Below are positions 45,720 through 56,622 of a DNA stretch of 64,000 bases, piece after piece (the first letter of the stretch is position 1; every line of letters starts with the position of its first letter). The stretch covers positions 248,001-312,000 of the forward strand of contig JAJEKV010000170.1 in NCBI GenBank assembly GCA_021234155.1. Direction: 5' to 3'. The notes beneath the pieces are model-generated. The model was not told where the DNA came from. It ran no database searches and saw only the letters and a program-made list of their open reading frames with translations. The translations under genes were made by a program, and so were the position numbers. This DNA is from Isoetes taiwanensis (taxonomy: Eukaryota; Streptophyta; Lycopodiopsida; Isoetales; Isoetaceae).

Positions 45720-46938
45720 TTTATCATGGGGAGTCTTGCACTCGTGTGTGGCATGAACCCCAATTGGGTCGCATCTTTGAATGTGTTCGATTGCAAATTC
45801 CCGATTTTATGACTGCTATTGCAAATAGATTGGGTATGCATCTTGCCCATTTTATTGTTAATGGCCCTTGAATTTGCACGCCCCTTCCCACTGGTCTCTC
45901 TATCCCCCAGTCAGTGGTGATTAAGAGCGGCCCTCTTTTCTTCAAATACCAATTGCATTTGCTTAATAGATTAGAGCTTACCAAGATATTTCCTAGTGTT
46001 GAAGCTTTTGCTACTTATAGATCTAGTCAGACTTTTGTATCTGCCTCCCCAATTGCTTCTACACCATGTCAGATAGCATCTTCTTCAGCTGTACGTCATG
46101 TTGTGTCATCTTCTGATGTGTCTCTTTCTGCACCAGTTAATCACTAGTATTACCGTCTCTTATGTCATACCCTCAAGTTGCTTCTGCATCACCACCTCCT
46201 TCTAGTGCATATGCCTCTCATATTATGTCATCAAGCCCTTTTAGTGAGGACCAACATTCTTTCCTTCAAGACATTGCTCGCAAACTAGAACTTCTGGAAG
46301 AAGGATGGTCTTCCCCGTTTTTGTATTGGGTCCCATAGACCGATTGGTCTCCGTGGACGATAAAAGTAACTTCCTTCCTTCCTTCCTTCCCTCGTATAAA
46401 GAAGGTTGCATGCCGCAAGAACTGTTCGGCTCTTCTTATTCATCCAGTAGCTCCAATATCTATTACTATTATTACTGTGGATGCCCCTCCACATGATCCA
46501 ATGGCATTCAGACACCAGAAGACAAGTGCACTTGCTCTTAGTGATTCTATGGCTGTGGAACTTCGACCTGACTACGTTCATCTGTATTGAAGGTATATGT
46601 GTATTATTCTTCTCTTTGTAAGAAGAACATAATTTTTCTTACATTATGTTATCATGTTTAGATGGGTACCTTTGCTCAGTTGGGTCTATTTATCCACTCG
46701 GTTTTTATTCATGTCTTCGCATTGTATCATGTATTGTTTAGTCTGTCGTCCTTCAGAAAAAAGAAAAAAAAGAAAAAAGAAAAAAGAAAAAAGAAAAAAG
46801 AAAAAAGAAAAAAGAAAAAAGAAAAAAGAAAAAAGAAAAAAGAAAAAAGAAAAAAGAAAAAAGAAAAAGAAAAAAAAAAAGAAAAAAGAAAAAAGAAAAA
46901 AGAAAAAAGAAAAAAGAAAAAAGAAAAAAGAAAAAAAG
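45720..46938 (+). mobile_element. LINE copy, 5'-truncated, related to the 61280-63402 element
   Basis: Plus-strand ORF1 remnants read IANRLGMHLAHFIVNGP and SVVIKSGPLFFKYQL near 45820-45950, in the same order as the minus-strand element at 61.3 kb. The sequence ends GTCTGTCGTCCTTCAG at about 46756, against GACTGTCGTCCTTCAAC in the other copy, so both belong to one family. A segment at 46300-46395 with a TTCC microsatellite looks like an addition or local expansion. In-frame stops show it is dead. A Lys-rich open frame over the tail is an artefact. Confidence 0.65.
46757..46938 (+). repeat. AAAAAAG microsatellite grown from a LINE poly(A) tail
   Basis: About 180 bases of near-perfect AAAAAAG repeats start exactly at the LINE 3' end, where other copies have pure A. 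Confidence 0.95.
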
Positions 46939-47249
46939 AGGGCATTTTGGTAAATATGCAAATAAAATGTATCTCCCTTATTCTAGAAATAGAAGAGGAT
47001 GTCTTGATGTGTGTTGCTAGCAACTTTCTCTATGGCTTCAAATTAAAATAGGTGCCCAACTCAATGAGCATTAGCTCGATAGGCATTGGATTAAACATAT
47101 CTCGTTTGCCCAAAAATTTATGGACCAAAGTCACCATATACTCCTTGTTTATCATCGCCAAGTTGCAGCTAGTATTCAAGTTGCATCCCTCTATAGCATA
47201 CAATAATGTGTTGCTCTCCAATTCCATACACATGGCTTTTTTTTCGAGG

Positions 47250-47437
47250 CAGGGGTTTTTTAATCCTACAGTAATAGTTGTGCTAGGCCATATGGGTCCC
47301 ATGGCCTTTTGATCTTCGTCGATGTTAAAAAATCTATTCTATTCAGGGGTTTTTTAATCCTACAGTAATAGTTGTGCTAGGCCATATGGGTCCCATGGCC
47401 TTTTGATCTTCGTCGATGTTAAAAAATCTATTCTATT
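47250..47437. repeat. Exact tandem duplication of 94 bp
   Basis: CAGGGGTTTTTTAATCC to the CTATTCTATT region occurs at 47250-47343 and again at 47344-47437, apparently identical. Partial further repetition (TCTATTCTCARTGTGCCTAG) follows to about 47515. Confidence 0.93.
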
Positions 47438-47519
47438 CTATTCTCAGTGTGCCTAGTATCAATCTGTATCATCTATTCGATTCTATTCTCAATGTGCCTA
47501 GTATCAATTTATATCATTG

Positions 47520-48357
47520 GCTGTTCATCCACTTTTTCGCACCACTAATCCTAGTCTTTGCTTCCCTCTCTTCCTTGCAGCTTTTAGATGCAATAATAAC
47601 TATGCAATATCAACACGTTAACAGTTCTCTATTGTTAAGATTGGCAGTAACTATTATTTCTCAAATTTAGAGCTGCTGGCGTTTGTCAATACTCTTATTC
47701 ACCAAATTCCGAGCTGTTGGCGTTTGTCAATATTCTTACTCACCAAATTCCGAATAAGGTTAGTGGCCTACGTTGGGTAATTGTATTCCTTATTTTGAAT
47801 TTGATGATTTGTACTTGACTGAGCTTTTGTTCCCACCATGAGGTCTTTTATTTCCGGTTGACATAAACAAAAGGTCTATGGAACGTTTGCTATGATGTTT
47901 ATAAATTATCGTCCTAGTACAGGAAGGTCCTTTTTCCTCTACTATATCCAGTCGGAACTTTCCATTGTGCCATCATGGATGGATGCGTTGATGATATTCT
48001 TCCGACCCAGGCACTAAAGCACACCTCATTGTCAATATATTCCTGCAACAAGATTCCTCAAGATGATCTAAGTAGCCTTATTCAATGGTCAACCCCAACA
48101 ACAGATCCCATCATAAAAGGAATAGATTATGTTTTTATAAAAGTCCCACCTGTTCAGAAGCTTGCAGCAAAAAGCTTTCAGAACATGTTTATCCATGTTT
48201 TGATCATATACCATTCTGACTGATCCGTCCTATTGCAATGTAAAGTACTTTTGAAGATTGGCCGTAACCAATCACAAGGTAAAATAGACCGAGTTTTTCA
48301 ACAATGTACAAGACAACATTGCCCTTTCTATTTCAGCAGACTATATGTACAATGGAC
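47520..48357. other. Spacer downstream of EAPP, no supported gene
   Basis: A short direct repeat (GAGCTGYTGGCGTTTGTCAAT) lies at about 47670 and 47710. An 82-codon plus-strand frame at 47975-48223 has no recognised domain. Confidence 0.35.
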
Positions 48358-49232
48358 TCAAGAATAACTAGGTATGATGTTAAAAAAATGATATACTTCA
48401 TCTTTGTCTATAACAGCCACTTCAGTATCGCAAACGGAACAGGACACTGGATTATATGCCTCTTCATCATTATACACATGTTCAGCATGTTGAGCACTTC
48501 GTGATTTTCGTTTCCTATTGGTCTGCAACGGAAATTGAACTTTAACATTTTCCTTTATCCTGCAGTTTCTTACAAACATAGCTCTGTACTGCGTAACATA
48601 TACCTCATGCCTGCATTTTGCATCATCAGCGTCTGTGAAATCCAATTTCATCATAAGCATGGCTTCCTAATACATATGACAGAATTACAAGGTGTATTGC
48701 TCGGTCTTCCTACAGCTTTTTAACGAACCTTCACCATAGGAGGTTATAGTTTCTCTATTTTGGTTTAAACAAAACCAATTCTACATGCCCTTTGCTCTAA
48801 ATGCCCTTTGCTAATTACAGCTTCTGATAAACCAGTCTATGATTCCCAAACACAAAGCAGGTTTAATATCGATCATGAAACGTTAGATGACTTTGAAAAA
48901 ACAGAATCTTTTTTCTACTGTAAATTAGATGCTTATACATTACCGTTGGCAATCAAGACAAAGCGTAGTAAAGCATGCCGGGCAGCTCAAAACAGCATCT
49001 GATTTACGACCTTGGCGTTGGAAATCAGCCCAATGCTGGTCTTTGTCATCAATTGACGCATCATAATACTCTGGTTCGTCCAACTTCAGCTTCTCATCAG
49101 CATCTACAAATAAAGCTGTGACTCACCATACGGCTCCTACACACGATTACTGCAAACAGTCATATTACCAGACGAAGACGAGGAGCATGGTGAAGCCGCT
49201 ACAGGGGCCTTCGCTCCATCGCCGGACTCCAT
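48358..49232 (-). CDS. EAPP: E2F-associated phosphoprotein (EAPP) family, three exons, intact
   Basis: Exons are 49232-49169, 49103-48944 and 48610-48358 (about 158 aa). The start ATG (49230-49232) opens MESGDGAKAPVAAS, and the splice sites are GT-AG. Exon 2 has YYDASIDDKDQHWADFQR and SCPACFTTLCLDCQR. Exon 3 has YVTQYRAMFVRNC and SCSVCDTEVAVIDKDEVYHF, giving the CxxC pairs and the VxDKDEVYHFFN signature of EAPP. In animals EAPP is a nuclear phosphoprotein that modulates E2F-dependent transcription; the plant role is little known. The protein is shorter than the human one, mainly at its acidic N-terminus. No frame breaks are visible, making it the one clearly intact host gene here. The exon 1 choice is inferred. 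Confidence 0.85.
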
Positions 49233-50055
49233 AATCTTCAAACCCTAAAATACGCAGCCACTGCAAAATTATCGCATTCTTTAACCATTTTAGGGCGGCT
49301 CGATTCCAAAAAACAAAAAATGCCACATTAGCTAATTATCCATGTCAGCAAATTGCTAAAACTTAAATTAAGGCCCAGATTCCACTGGGCCGGGAGTTGC
49401 TATGAGGACAAATCGATGGGCAACAAATAAGCAACTGACGCCGCTGTTGGGATTCCACTGCAGGGTGGAAATTCCTGAGGTGGAGTCAGTTACAAGAATT
49501 TTTTGTGACGGGGGATGTTGCCCGGCAGATGGCTGGCAGATGCACGAAATGATGCCAGCTAAGCTCAAGAAAGCTTCAATTACAAAACTATCATGACCTG
49601 TGTGGAATGCTGATTCCAACACTTTGATTCCAATAAGCTGGTATTTGTTGCAAGCAAGGTTGCAATCTGCCGGCCTGGTGGAATTTGGGCCTAACTTCCA
49701 TGCTAAATTCCAGACTCACGATTCCACTCCACCTTCGGCAAGCTTCCTAAGAACACTATGATCTGCTTGTGTGACTGATTCTTGAAGGTGATAATAAAAA
49801 CTGCCGGGGGAACTTGCCCTGGAGTTAAATCACTAATTTTGGGTGCCACATCGGAAATTTTTGGACTATAGTGGAATGCCAAAATCAGAATTTCTTGCTG
49901 CCGTGGAGCTCTCAGGTTTATCCACCTCTAATCTTCCATCGGAGTGGAATCTAGGCCTAATTGTCAATAGTCTCTCCGTCATTTAAAGTTAGTTTGGCTA
50001 AATCTTGCCCCGAGCCTTTCAAGAGTGATTTTCCACTATGACGGTGTTTTATATT
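49233..50055. other. EAPP upstream region and spacer
   Basis: The EAPP promoter should lie just above 49232. The rest (49380-50000) has repeated GATTCCAC and TGGAAT words and no supported gene. A 64-codon plus-strand frame at 49402-49596 is not recognised. Confidence 0.4.
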
Positions 50056-50607
50056 TTAACACTAGAGTTGTCCCGGGGACCATTCTGGATCCATGGACCA
50101 GAATTGGTCCCCCTGACCCCCTAGCACGTAAACCCATAATTCTCGTAATATAAATACCAATTTTAGATTTTAAAAACTAAATATGGTTCTCAACTCGATT
50201 TTGAATAACCTTATAAAATTTCATTACATTTGGAGACTGATAATTGAAGTTATAATCATTTGAAAATGGGCAATTTTGCCCCTTTTTCTCCTCAACTCCA
50301 TGCGCCCGTTAAAAAAAATTCCCGCTTCTTTTTTAGTTAGCTAACAATTTTCCCCAAAAAACCAAACAGGGGAAGTACTGCTATCATTAGCATGGCGCGA
50401 ACGAACCTGAGGCCCTGACTTTTTGATCGGATGGCGTCCCGGACGCCACCTCGACTTCATCGACGGATGGGAGAGAAGGCCCAAAAGATCCGTTTCTCCC
50501 CCAAAATTGGCTCTGTGAAACAGAGCTTTGGAGGAGGAACGACCCATCTCTGATCTTCCCTTTTTTTCTGAAGCGATACTCCACCATTTTGCTTGATTCC
50601 GGTTGCA

Positions 50608-51683
50608 ATGAAACGGCAAGAGATACATGGTGATGTTTTTTTCAAGGGTTTAGAGGGACGTATGATCTTGGTACCTGCACTTGAATTTGGCGAAGAATGG
50701 GCAAGGGAAAGATACTTGGAATTTGCAGAAGAAGCGACTCTTCCAGAGAAAATTTGTTCTTATGACAGCAAGAAGTTATTTGAGGTGTATTTCGAAGCAG
50801 ATGGAGATAAAATGAAGTTAAATTGGGGCCAGATTGAGAGATTTTTGGTGCCAGAAGCAAAAGACAGCCATGCAAAGCCTGAAAAATCTGAGAAGAACAA
50901 TGAAAATCTCAGTGCAAGTCCCTCCAAAAGTAATGCAAATGAGAAGAAGAAGCTGCCTACTAAAGATTTGGAGACAGATTTCGAAGAAGAAGAACCGGAT
51001 GAAGACAATGTACCACTTGGTTCCCTCTTCACTCCAAAAGGTAAGACCATATAATGGCCTTCTTTTACTTATTCCTTTATGAAATTTGAGAATAGAAGAG
51101 AGGCTTTTGATGCAAATGATCAGAGATGTTTCTTATATTCTGACTAGAGACATTTCTCTCCTTCAAAACATGCTCTTCATCATGCCGAAACTTCAACACC
51201 TGTAACTAAAAACCCTGATATTATTGAACCAGTTCCTCAAATTCCAGAAAATGTCGTGCCTGAACTACAAACTATTATAAAACCAGTTCTACCAATTGTT
51301 GTAGCCCCTTCTGATGTCTTGAATTTGCCATCTCTTTCTTCCAAAACTGAAGCAGAAACTCTTATCTCCAAAACTATAGTTGAAGAGATTTCTTTCATGA
51401 ACCTTTGAATATATTGCCTCCAAAAATTGTAGAAGAAGAGTTACTTGATGCTATGAGTGAAGGTCAAGATATTGAAGATGAGATTGATGATGTGGAGGAT
51501 GTGATCGAGGATGCTGATTATCAGCCATATGGTGAGCACATATTTGATGAAGAGCAGGTTGTTGCTACTACCCGTAAGCGAGGAAGACCAAAGAAAAGGA
51601 AATTGCAACCTTTGAAGAAGGAAGGTAGTAGGGGTCGTGGTCGTCCACGTAAATCCTTTGATGTTGAAACACAACCCCACTAA
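50608..51683 (+). pseudogene. N-terminal region of the piggyBac protein (PWWP/Tudor-like, acidic, AT hook)
   Basis: Exon 1 (50608-51040) starts at MKRQEIHGDVFFKGLEGRM and contains VYFEADGDKMKLNWGQIER, which resembles a small beta-barrel reader domain (PWWP or Tudor class). It then becomes acidic and ends at donor GTAAG. After an intron to about 51150, coding resumes with VTKNPDIIEPVPQIPE. A frame shift near 51395 joins PLNILPPKIVEEELLDAM (51410 on), and then KRGRPKKRK and GRGRPRK, two AT-hook-like motifs that bind AT-rich minor grooves. TAA TAG at about 51681-51686 separates this part from the transposase in the same frame. Reader-domain assignment is tentative. Confidence 0.6.
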
Positions 51684-51707
51684 TAGAGTGAAGAGGATGC
51701 AAGCAAT

Positions 51708-53468
51708 GTGGCATCCACTTCTGGTATGAGAGAAGATACGCCCGAGGGTGATTGTATATCCAGTGATGAGGAAGAGGAATTGCATGAAAGAGATGATTTG
51801 CAGCTTGAGAGAGAGGGTCCAGCATTGCGTGAAGATGTGGATGAGGATGAATTGCCAGGAGCTGAGCCCACAATTGCCACATGGACCCTTGGTGAGGATT
51901 CTTTACCTCATAATTTGCTGCATAAGCTTCCTTCTTATGACCTTGAGAGAGGACCAGCTACAAGAACAAAAAGAATGTCTCCATTTCAGCTGTTCACATG
52001 CTTCTTCTCACATACATTGATGTCTCAGATCTGTCAAGAGACTAATAGGTATGCAGATGAAGCGAGAAATAAAGCAAGACAAAAATTTCAGAATATTAGG
52101 AGCTGGCCTGCTGTCGATGTGAGTACCATGTTCAGGTTTTTGGGTCTGATTGTGGCCATGGCACTAAATCCATACAATAAAGTTCAATCTTATTGGAAAT
52201 CAGGTGAAGTTGGAGCAGTGAATTGGCCAAACTTTGGCAGATTTATGTCCCTCAAAAGAGCTCAACAGATTAAAAGATTCTTTCACTTGAGAGACAATCA
52301 TTTGCATCCTCATGATAAGAATACAAGAGAGTATAGAATTTTCCAAGTTCAGAATGTTGAGAAAGAATGGAACAAAAAGTTTATTGACTTGTATACACCA
52401 GGTAAACAGGTGATTGTAGATGAGAGTATTATTCCATCGAGAAATGCCATGAATCCCTTACGTATTTACAATCCAAAGAAGCCTCATAAGTTTGGTATTC
52501 AGCTTTGGACTTTATGTGATTCGGCTTCTGGATATTGTCTACAATTTGAGGTCTATGACAAGCTCAAACGAGAAGAGGGATTGGAATTTCATGCAGTATC
52601 AGCCCTAGTGAAGAAGCTTCCACCAGGTCATAATGTCTTTTTTGATCGTTATTTTACAAGTGTCAAGCTGCTCCAATGGTTATCAAAGAGAAAGCAAGGT
52701 GGTACAGGTACTATCAACCCTAATAAGACCAAAATGTTTCCCATAAAGCTGCTGAAATTTGATGGAAAAAAGAAAGAGGTCCCAAAGGGGACTCATAAAT
52801 TTGCATTTAGTAAAGAAACCGGCATTGTCGTTAGTGCATGGCAGGATAAAGAAGCAATTCTGTTTGCTTCTAATGTGCACGGTGTAGATATGTCTACGGT
52901 CATGCGTTTGGTGGAGAGAGGCAACCGTCAAGAGGTTGCTGCTCCAGAGATTGCAGTATCATACAATGAACACAAGGCCGGGTGTGATGTGCACAACAAA
53001 ATGTGCTTGGCTTCAAACTATAGCTTGGAGAGGGAGCAAGTTTCTTGGAAATGGTGGCATTCTCTCTTTTGGGGAATGCTCGATTTTCTTTTGACTAATG
53101 CTTACATTATTTATAAGCATTGGAATCCAGAAGTAACACATTATGATTTTCTAACTCTATTACAGAAAGAATTGATAGCTAATGACCTTGATGGAGCCAA
53201 TTTGACAAGGGAGAACTATTTGCACACCACAAGGCATGCTACTTACTATAAATCTGAGGGGCAGCATAGAACATGTGTAGTATGTGCTGCCAATAGGATT
53301 ATAGAAAAAGAAGCTGGTGTTGTGCATGAGACCGCTCGTGCACGAAGAACAAAGTTTTATTGTCCAATATGTAAGGTTTATATTTGCCCAGGAGCATGTG
53401 ATGCTTTATACCATTCAGAGATGTGGAGTCCCCTGCAAGAGATGCCAAGAAAGCGGACAATGCCATGA
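51708..53468 (+). CDS. piggyBac transposase (DDE_Tnp_1_7), 586 aa open
   Basis: The open frame has an acidic N-terminus, then MSPFQLFTCFFSHTLMSQI and FMSLKRAQQIKRFFHLRD, typical of the piggyBac family. Catalytic aspartates lie in VIVDESIIPSRN (about residue 238), NVFFDRYFTS (about 312) and KAGCDVHNKM (about 427); all three are present. The extra Asp found three residues after the third in the moth element is Asn here. The C-terminus has CVVCAANR, FYCPICKVYICPGAC and YHSEM, a cross-brace cysteine-rich domain used to bind the transposon ends. The enzyme would excise and insert the element at TTAA. The frame extends upstream past the ATG to a TAA TAG pair, so the original protein was longer. Confidence 0.93.
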   Translation: MASTSGMREDTPEGDCISSDEEEELHERDDLQLEREGPALREDVDEDELPGAEPTIATWTLGEDSLPHNLLHKLPSYDLERGPATRTKRMSPFQLFTCFFSHTLMSQICQETNRYADEARNKARQKFQNIRSWPAVDVSTMFRFLGLIVAMALNPYNKVQSYWKSGEVGAVNWPNFGRFMSLKRAQQIKRFFHLRDNHLHPHDKNTREYRIFQVQNVEKEWNKKFIDLYTPGKQVIVDESIIPSRNAMNPLRIYNPKKPHKFGIQLWTLCDSASGYCLQFEVYDKLKREEGLEFHAVSALVKKLPPGHNVFFDRYFTSVKLLQWLSKRKQGGTGTINPNKTKMFPIKLLKFDGKKKEVPKGTHKFAFSKETGIVVSAWQDKEAILFASNVHGVDMSTVMRLVERGNRQEVAAPEIAVSYNEHKAGCDVHNKMCLASNYSLEREQVSWKWWHSLFWGMLDFLLTNAYIIYKHWNPEVTHYDFLTLLQKELIANDLDGANLTRENYLHTTRHATYYKSEGQHRTCVVCAANRIIEKEAGVVHETARARRTKFYCPICKVYICPGACDALYHSEMWSPLQEMPRKRTMP

Positions 53469-53796
53469 GGAAGTCTGAAAGAGCAAGCAGGTAAGTGTAA
53501 TTTCTGATATACTTTCTTGTTTGAATGTCTTTTATAGTTTATAACTAACACAGGCACATGTATGACTCTTTTGTTTGTTTAGGATGTGTGGCAGACCTTG
53601 CACTGAAATTACAATTGCATGATAGCATGCAGGTTGCTCGTTCATTTTGCAAAGGTAAACCAACCTTCTTGCTATTGTATTTCTATCATGTTTCAAAACT
53701 TAGCATGCTTTCCTTTCATTGCAGGTTTAGATTGCAAACAAGGCTGTATTTTTGGACTCTAAATGCAATCTGATTTCTCACTCTCTATCCACTTTG
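53469..53796 (+). other. piggyBac 3' region with introns and the first copy of a tandem unit
   Basis: After the stop come a donor-like GCAG|GTAAGTG, an acceptor region and short exon-like pieces (GTTGCTCGTTCATTTTGCAAAG). The segment 53660-53796 recurs at 61140-61279 with about 90% identity by eye (GCATGCTTTCCTTTCATTGC in both), so a unit of about 160 bases was tandemly repeated before the retroelements arrived. Confidence 0.6.
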
Positions 53797-54959
53797 TGTA
53801 ATGAACAAGGAACAAAAGATGCACCATGAAGAGAGCACCAGTTCCTAAACTACATTTCTTATTCCAAGTTAACAAAAATGTACAAAATTGTGGCCTTTTG
53901 TCCATGTGAAAAGACATGAACCAAAAGACACGTAGAAAAATACCGTACAAATACATGTATAAATGTATATGTCTTTTTATCCTAAGGTTCCTTACATTCT
54001 CTCTGACTTAAAAAAGACAATGTCCTCATTGTCAGTCCATGTCTTCAAGTCCGAAGAGTTCCCAAGAGTTCGTCTAGAATCTCAGGATAATCATCTTTCT
54101 CGTATAGCATGTGCTTAGAGAAAGTCTTCCTTCCCATATAGGGTCTTCAACATGATTAAGTCTTCAACTCCTTCATCGTGTGAGGGGTTGTCTTGAATCA
54201 TAGAACCTTATGTGTTTACTTAAATTTCATATGGCCAATCTTGTGTCCAAGGTTAATTTTAAAGTAATTTTTGGACTATTAGTGAATAAATATCACCAAA
54301 CCTTCCCCCTCTCATATAAGACGCCAAGCATCTTAGAGAGATTACACAACTTCATATCTAAAAGTTGTTCTTAACTTAGTCCTTAGAGTAGTAGAAATTT
54401 CACTACCCAGTCGACCATCTCATCATGAGACTCGCCAACTAATTTCATAGACTAACTATAGACAGTTAGTTAGAACATCGTTGCCAAAGCGATGGCTAGT
54501 GTGAATTTCTTGTGAGAAGGTTCTTAATGTCATGTCATCATTGTCATATAACTTAGGTTCCATATTTTCATGAATACTTCTTACTTTTAGAGTGTTGAAA
54601 TATTAAGACTCCGAGTCTCAACACATCAGACAACTCTAGAATTGATCTTTAAAAGATCATGTTCATATGTGGCTAACATGATGTCAATCCACAAATTCTT
54701 GTATCTTAATAAAACACAATCTAAATTTCATTCTTAGATTGTATAAAAGTAAACCATATCCATATCCTTAAAAGAACCTTGGGTAAATGTCATCTTGCCC
54801 AAATGTCCTCATATGCTTTGCAAATTGTTTTGCAAAAGCAAACGTTCTCAGCCTTAACACATTTCTATGGTCTTTGAAGGAACATAGATTCTTGACCATG
54901 ACAACTGCCATGGGTTTCAATTTACATTATTACATGGACCACTTAAGTTCAAAGAGTAT

Positions 54960-55280
54960 GGAGATATCAAGACACCAAGCCTTCTTGAACTTCGTCGTAA
55001 AAGTCCCTCTCGAGACTTGTCTTAATGGAACTTTATCATCAAAATCCCTTTTCGAACTTGTCTTATGGATTTTAAAAATCCCATAGTGCTAAAAAAACAT
55101 GTGTGCTTGTTTTGTGGTCCTATATTCTTGCTCTTAAAATTCCCTCTCGAATCTTGTCTTAGTGGATTAAAATAAAGCCCCTAGTGCTAATACATATGCT
55201 CGTGTTTCAAGTGAGAATCGAACCCTCACCATTTGAAAACAAAACTCTTAGAAATGCCTCTTAACCATCTTAATAAAAAT
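54960..55280. repeat. Internal repeats and a tRNA-like segment in the LTR element
   Basis: The phrase CCCTCTCGARWCTTGTCTTA and a following AGTGCTAA-type segment repeat near 55005, 55045 and 55140. On the minus strand at 55207-55275 there is GATGGTTAAGAGGC (A-box-like) and GGTTCGATTCTCAC (B-box) with an imperfect T arm. It is probably a captured tRNA-related sequence, not a working gene. Confidence 0.4.
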
Positions 55281-55940
55281 GTTTATTAGCACTTTATAGA
55301 TTCGGTTTTTAAAAAAAGCAAATTTTCTTTTATCTTTTTATTTTCTTATTTTCTTACCTTTTCTTTTATGGAAGCGTCTGTTGGCGTCGACGGATTTCTT
55401 CCTTCAAACCCTAATCTGGGTTCATCGAATCTGCTGCCGGAATCATGTTTTTCAATTGCTGTGGTAAGAGCCGAGTCATGGACCCGTCTGCAAATCTTAA
55501 GATGCTTGGGCTAATTCGTATGTAAATATTTCTTTCCTCCAGTTCTTATTCCATTCAAAGATGGATGAATCTTCTGCCGTTCTTTTCTATCAACAATGGC
55601 AGATTCCTCTGCCCTATTATTCTTGCATTTATTGTTCTTAAATATGCTTCTTATTTCTTTTGTCTCTCAATAGAAAGATTCTTCAGTTCGTGATTAATCT
55701 TTGTTCTTGCAGGGAAGCAAATTTCTTCCTAAATCTTCCTGTTTTTGCGGCAGGTTGGGTTCCCTCCTGTTCATATATTTCTTAAACATGCTATCCCGTT
55801 CTAGGGCCTGAATCTTGTCACAAATACAGATTTCTAATTCTTATTTTCTTATGATTGTTTCCATTACTTATTATTTTCCTTGAAGGTTTCTTACGGTTTT
55901 GTGGATATGGCCACAAATCTTTGTGTGCACGACCACACAG

Positions 55941-56163
55941 TAAAACACACACTTGACGTGGCACGCTATCTCACCACCCAACCACGAGCCCTCAGCTAAC
56001 ACAGCTGCCCCAGAGCTCTCCCCCGAGCTACTATATAGCATGCACGCCCCTTTGGTCCATCTTTGGACCAAAGCCCTCTTTGGACCATAAGCCCCCTTTT
56101 GGACTAAAGGCCCTCTTTTGGCCTAAAAGCCATCTTTGGACTCCACGTCCTTAGCATATAGCA
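55941..56163 (-). repeat. Nested gypsy 3' LTR
   Basis: Contains repeated TTTGGACCA and TTTGGACT words. Starts TGCTATATGC on the minus strand and ends GTGTGTTTTA. Confidence 0.92.
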
Positions 56164-56622
56164 TTCCCCCCTTGACATTGCAAAGGTCCCTGCCGCAAAA
56201 GGGTATCTAAATACCTTTAGCCATCCGAGCATAATCCTTCCTTGGCCCTCGCTTAGGACCTGGGCTTAGTAGAAGCCTGCTTGGACTTCCTCTTGTCCCT
56301 CGGCTTCCTTTGCTTTCCGATCTTTATATTCTCTAAGAATATCCAGGATAAGCTTCTAAAACATTGCCACGCACCCATGAAGCGTCCTCCAAAGGTTTGT
56401 GAGCGAACTTAACCAAAGATTGTCTTGAACCACTAGTGGATTTATCCGCCAAAATTGTTTCAGGCTCTAGAACTTCGAATCATCAATCAATTTCGCTCGG
56501 TTAACCTCCCAAGTTGAGGTAACTCCTTACCATGATAAGCCTTTAGGAATGAAACATTCACTACATCATGCATTTTCCAACCTTGAGGCAATCTTAATTG
56601 ATATGCATTCTCATTGACCACT

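Noticed and set aside
46654-47051. Lys-rich and Phe-rich open frames
   Set aside because: They are the AAAAAAG microsatellite read in different frames.
48358-49622. Plus-strand open frames over and upstream of EAPP (48535-48723, 48808-49002, 49402-49596)
   Set aside because: The first two are shadows of EAPP exons and intron on the other strand; the third has no recognisable feature.
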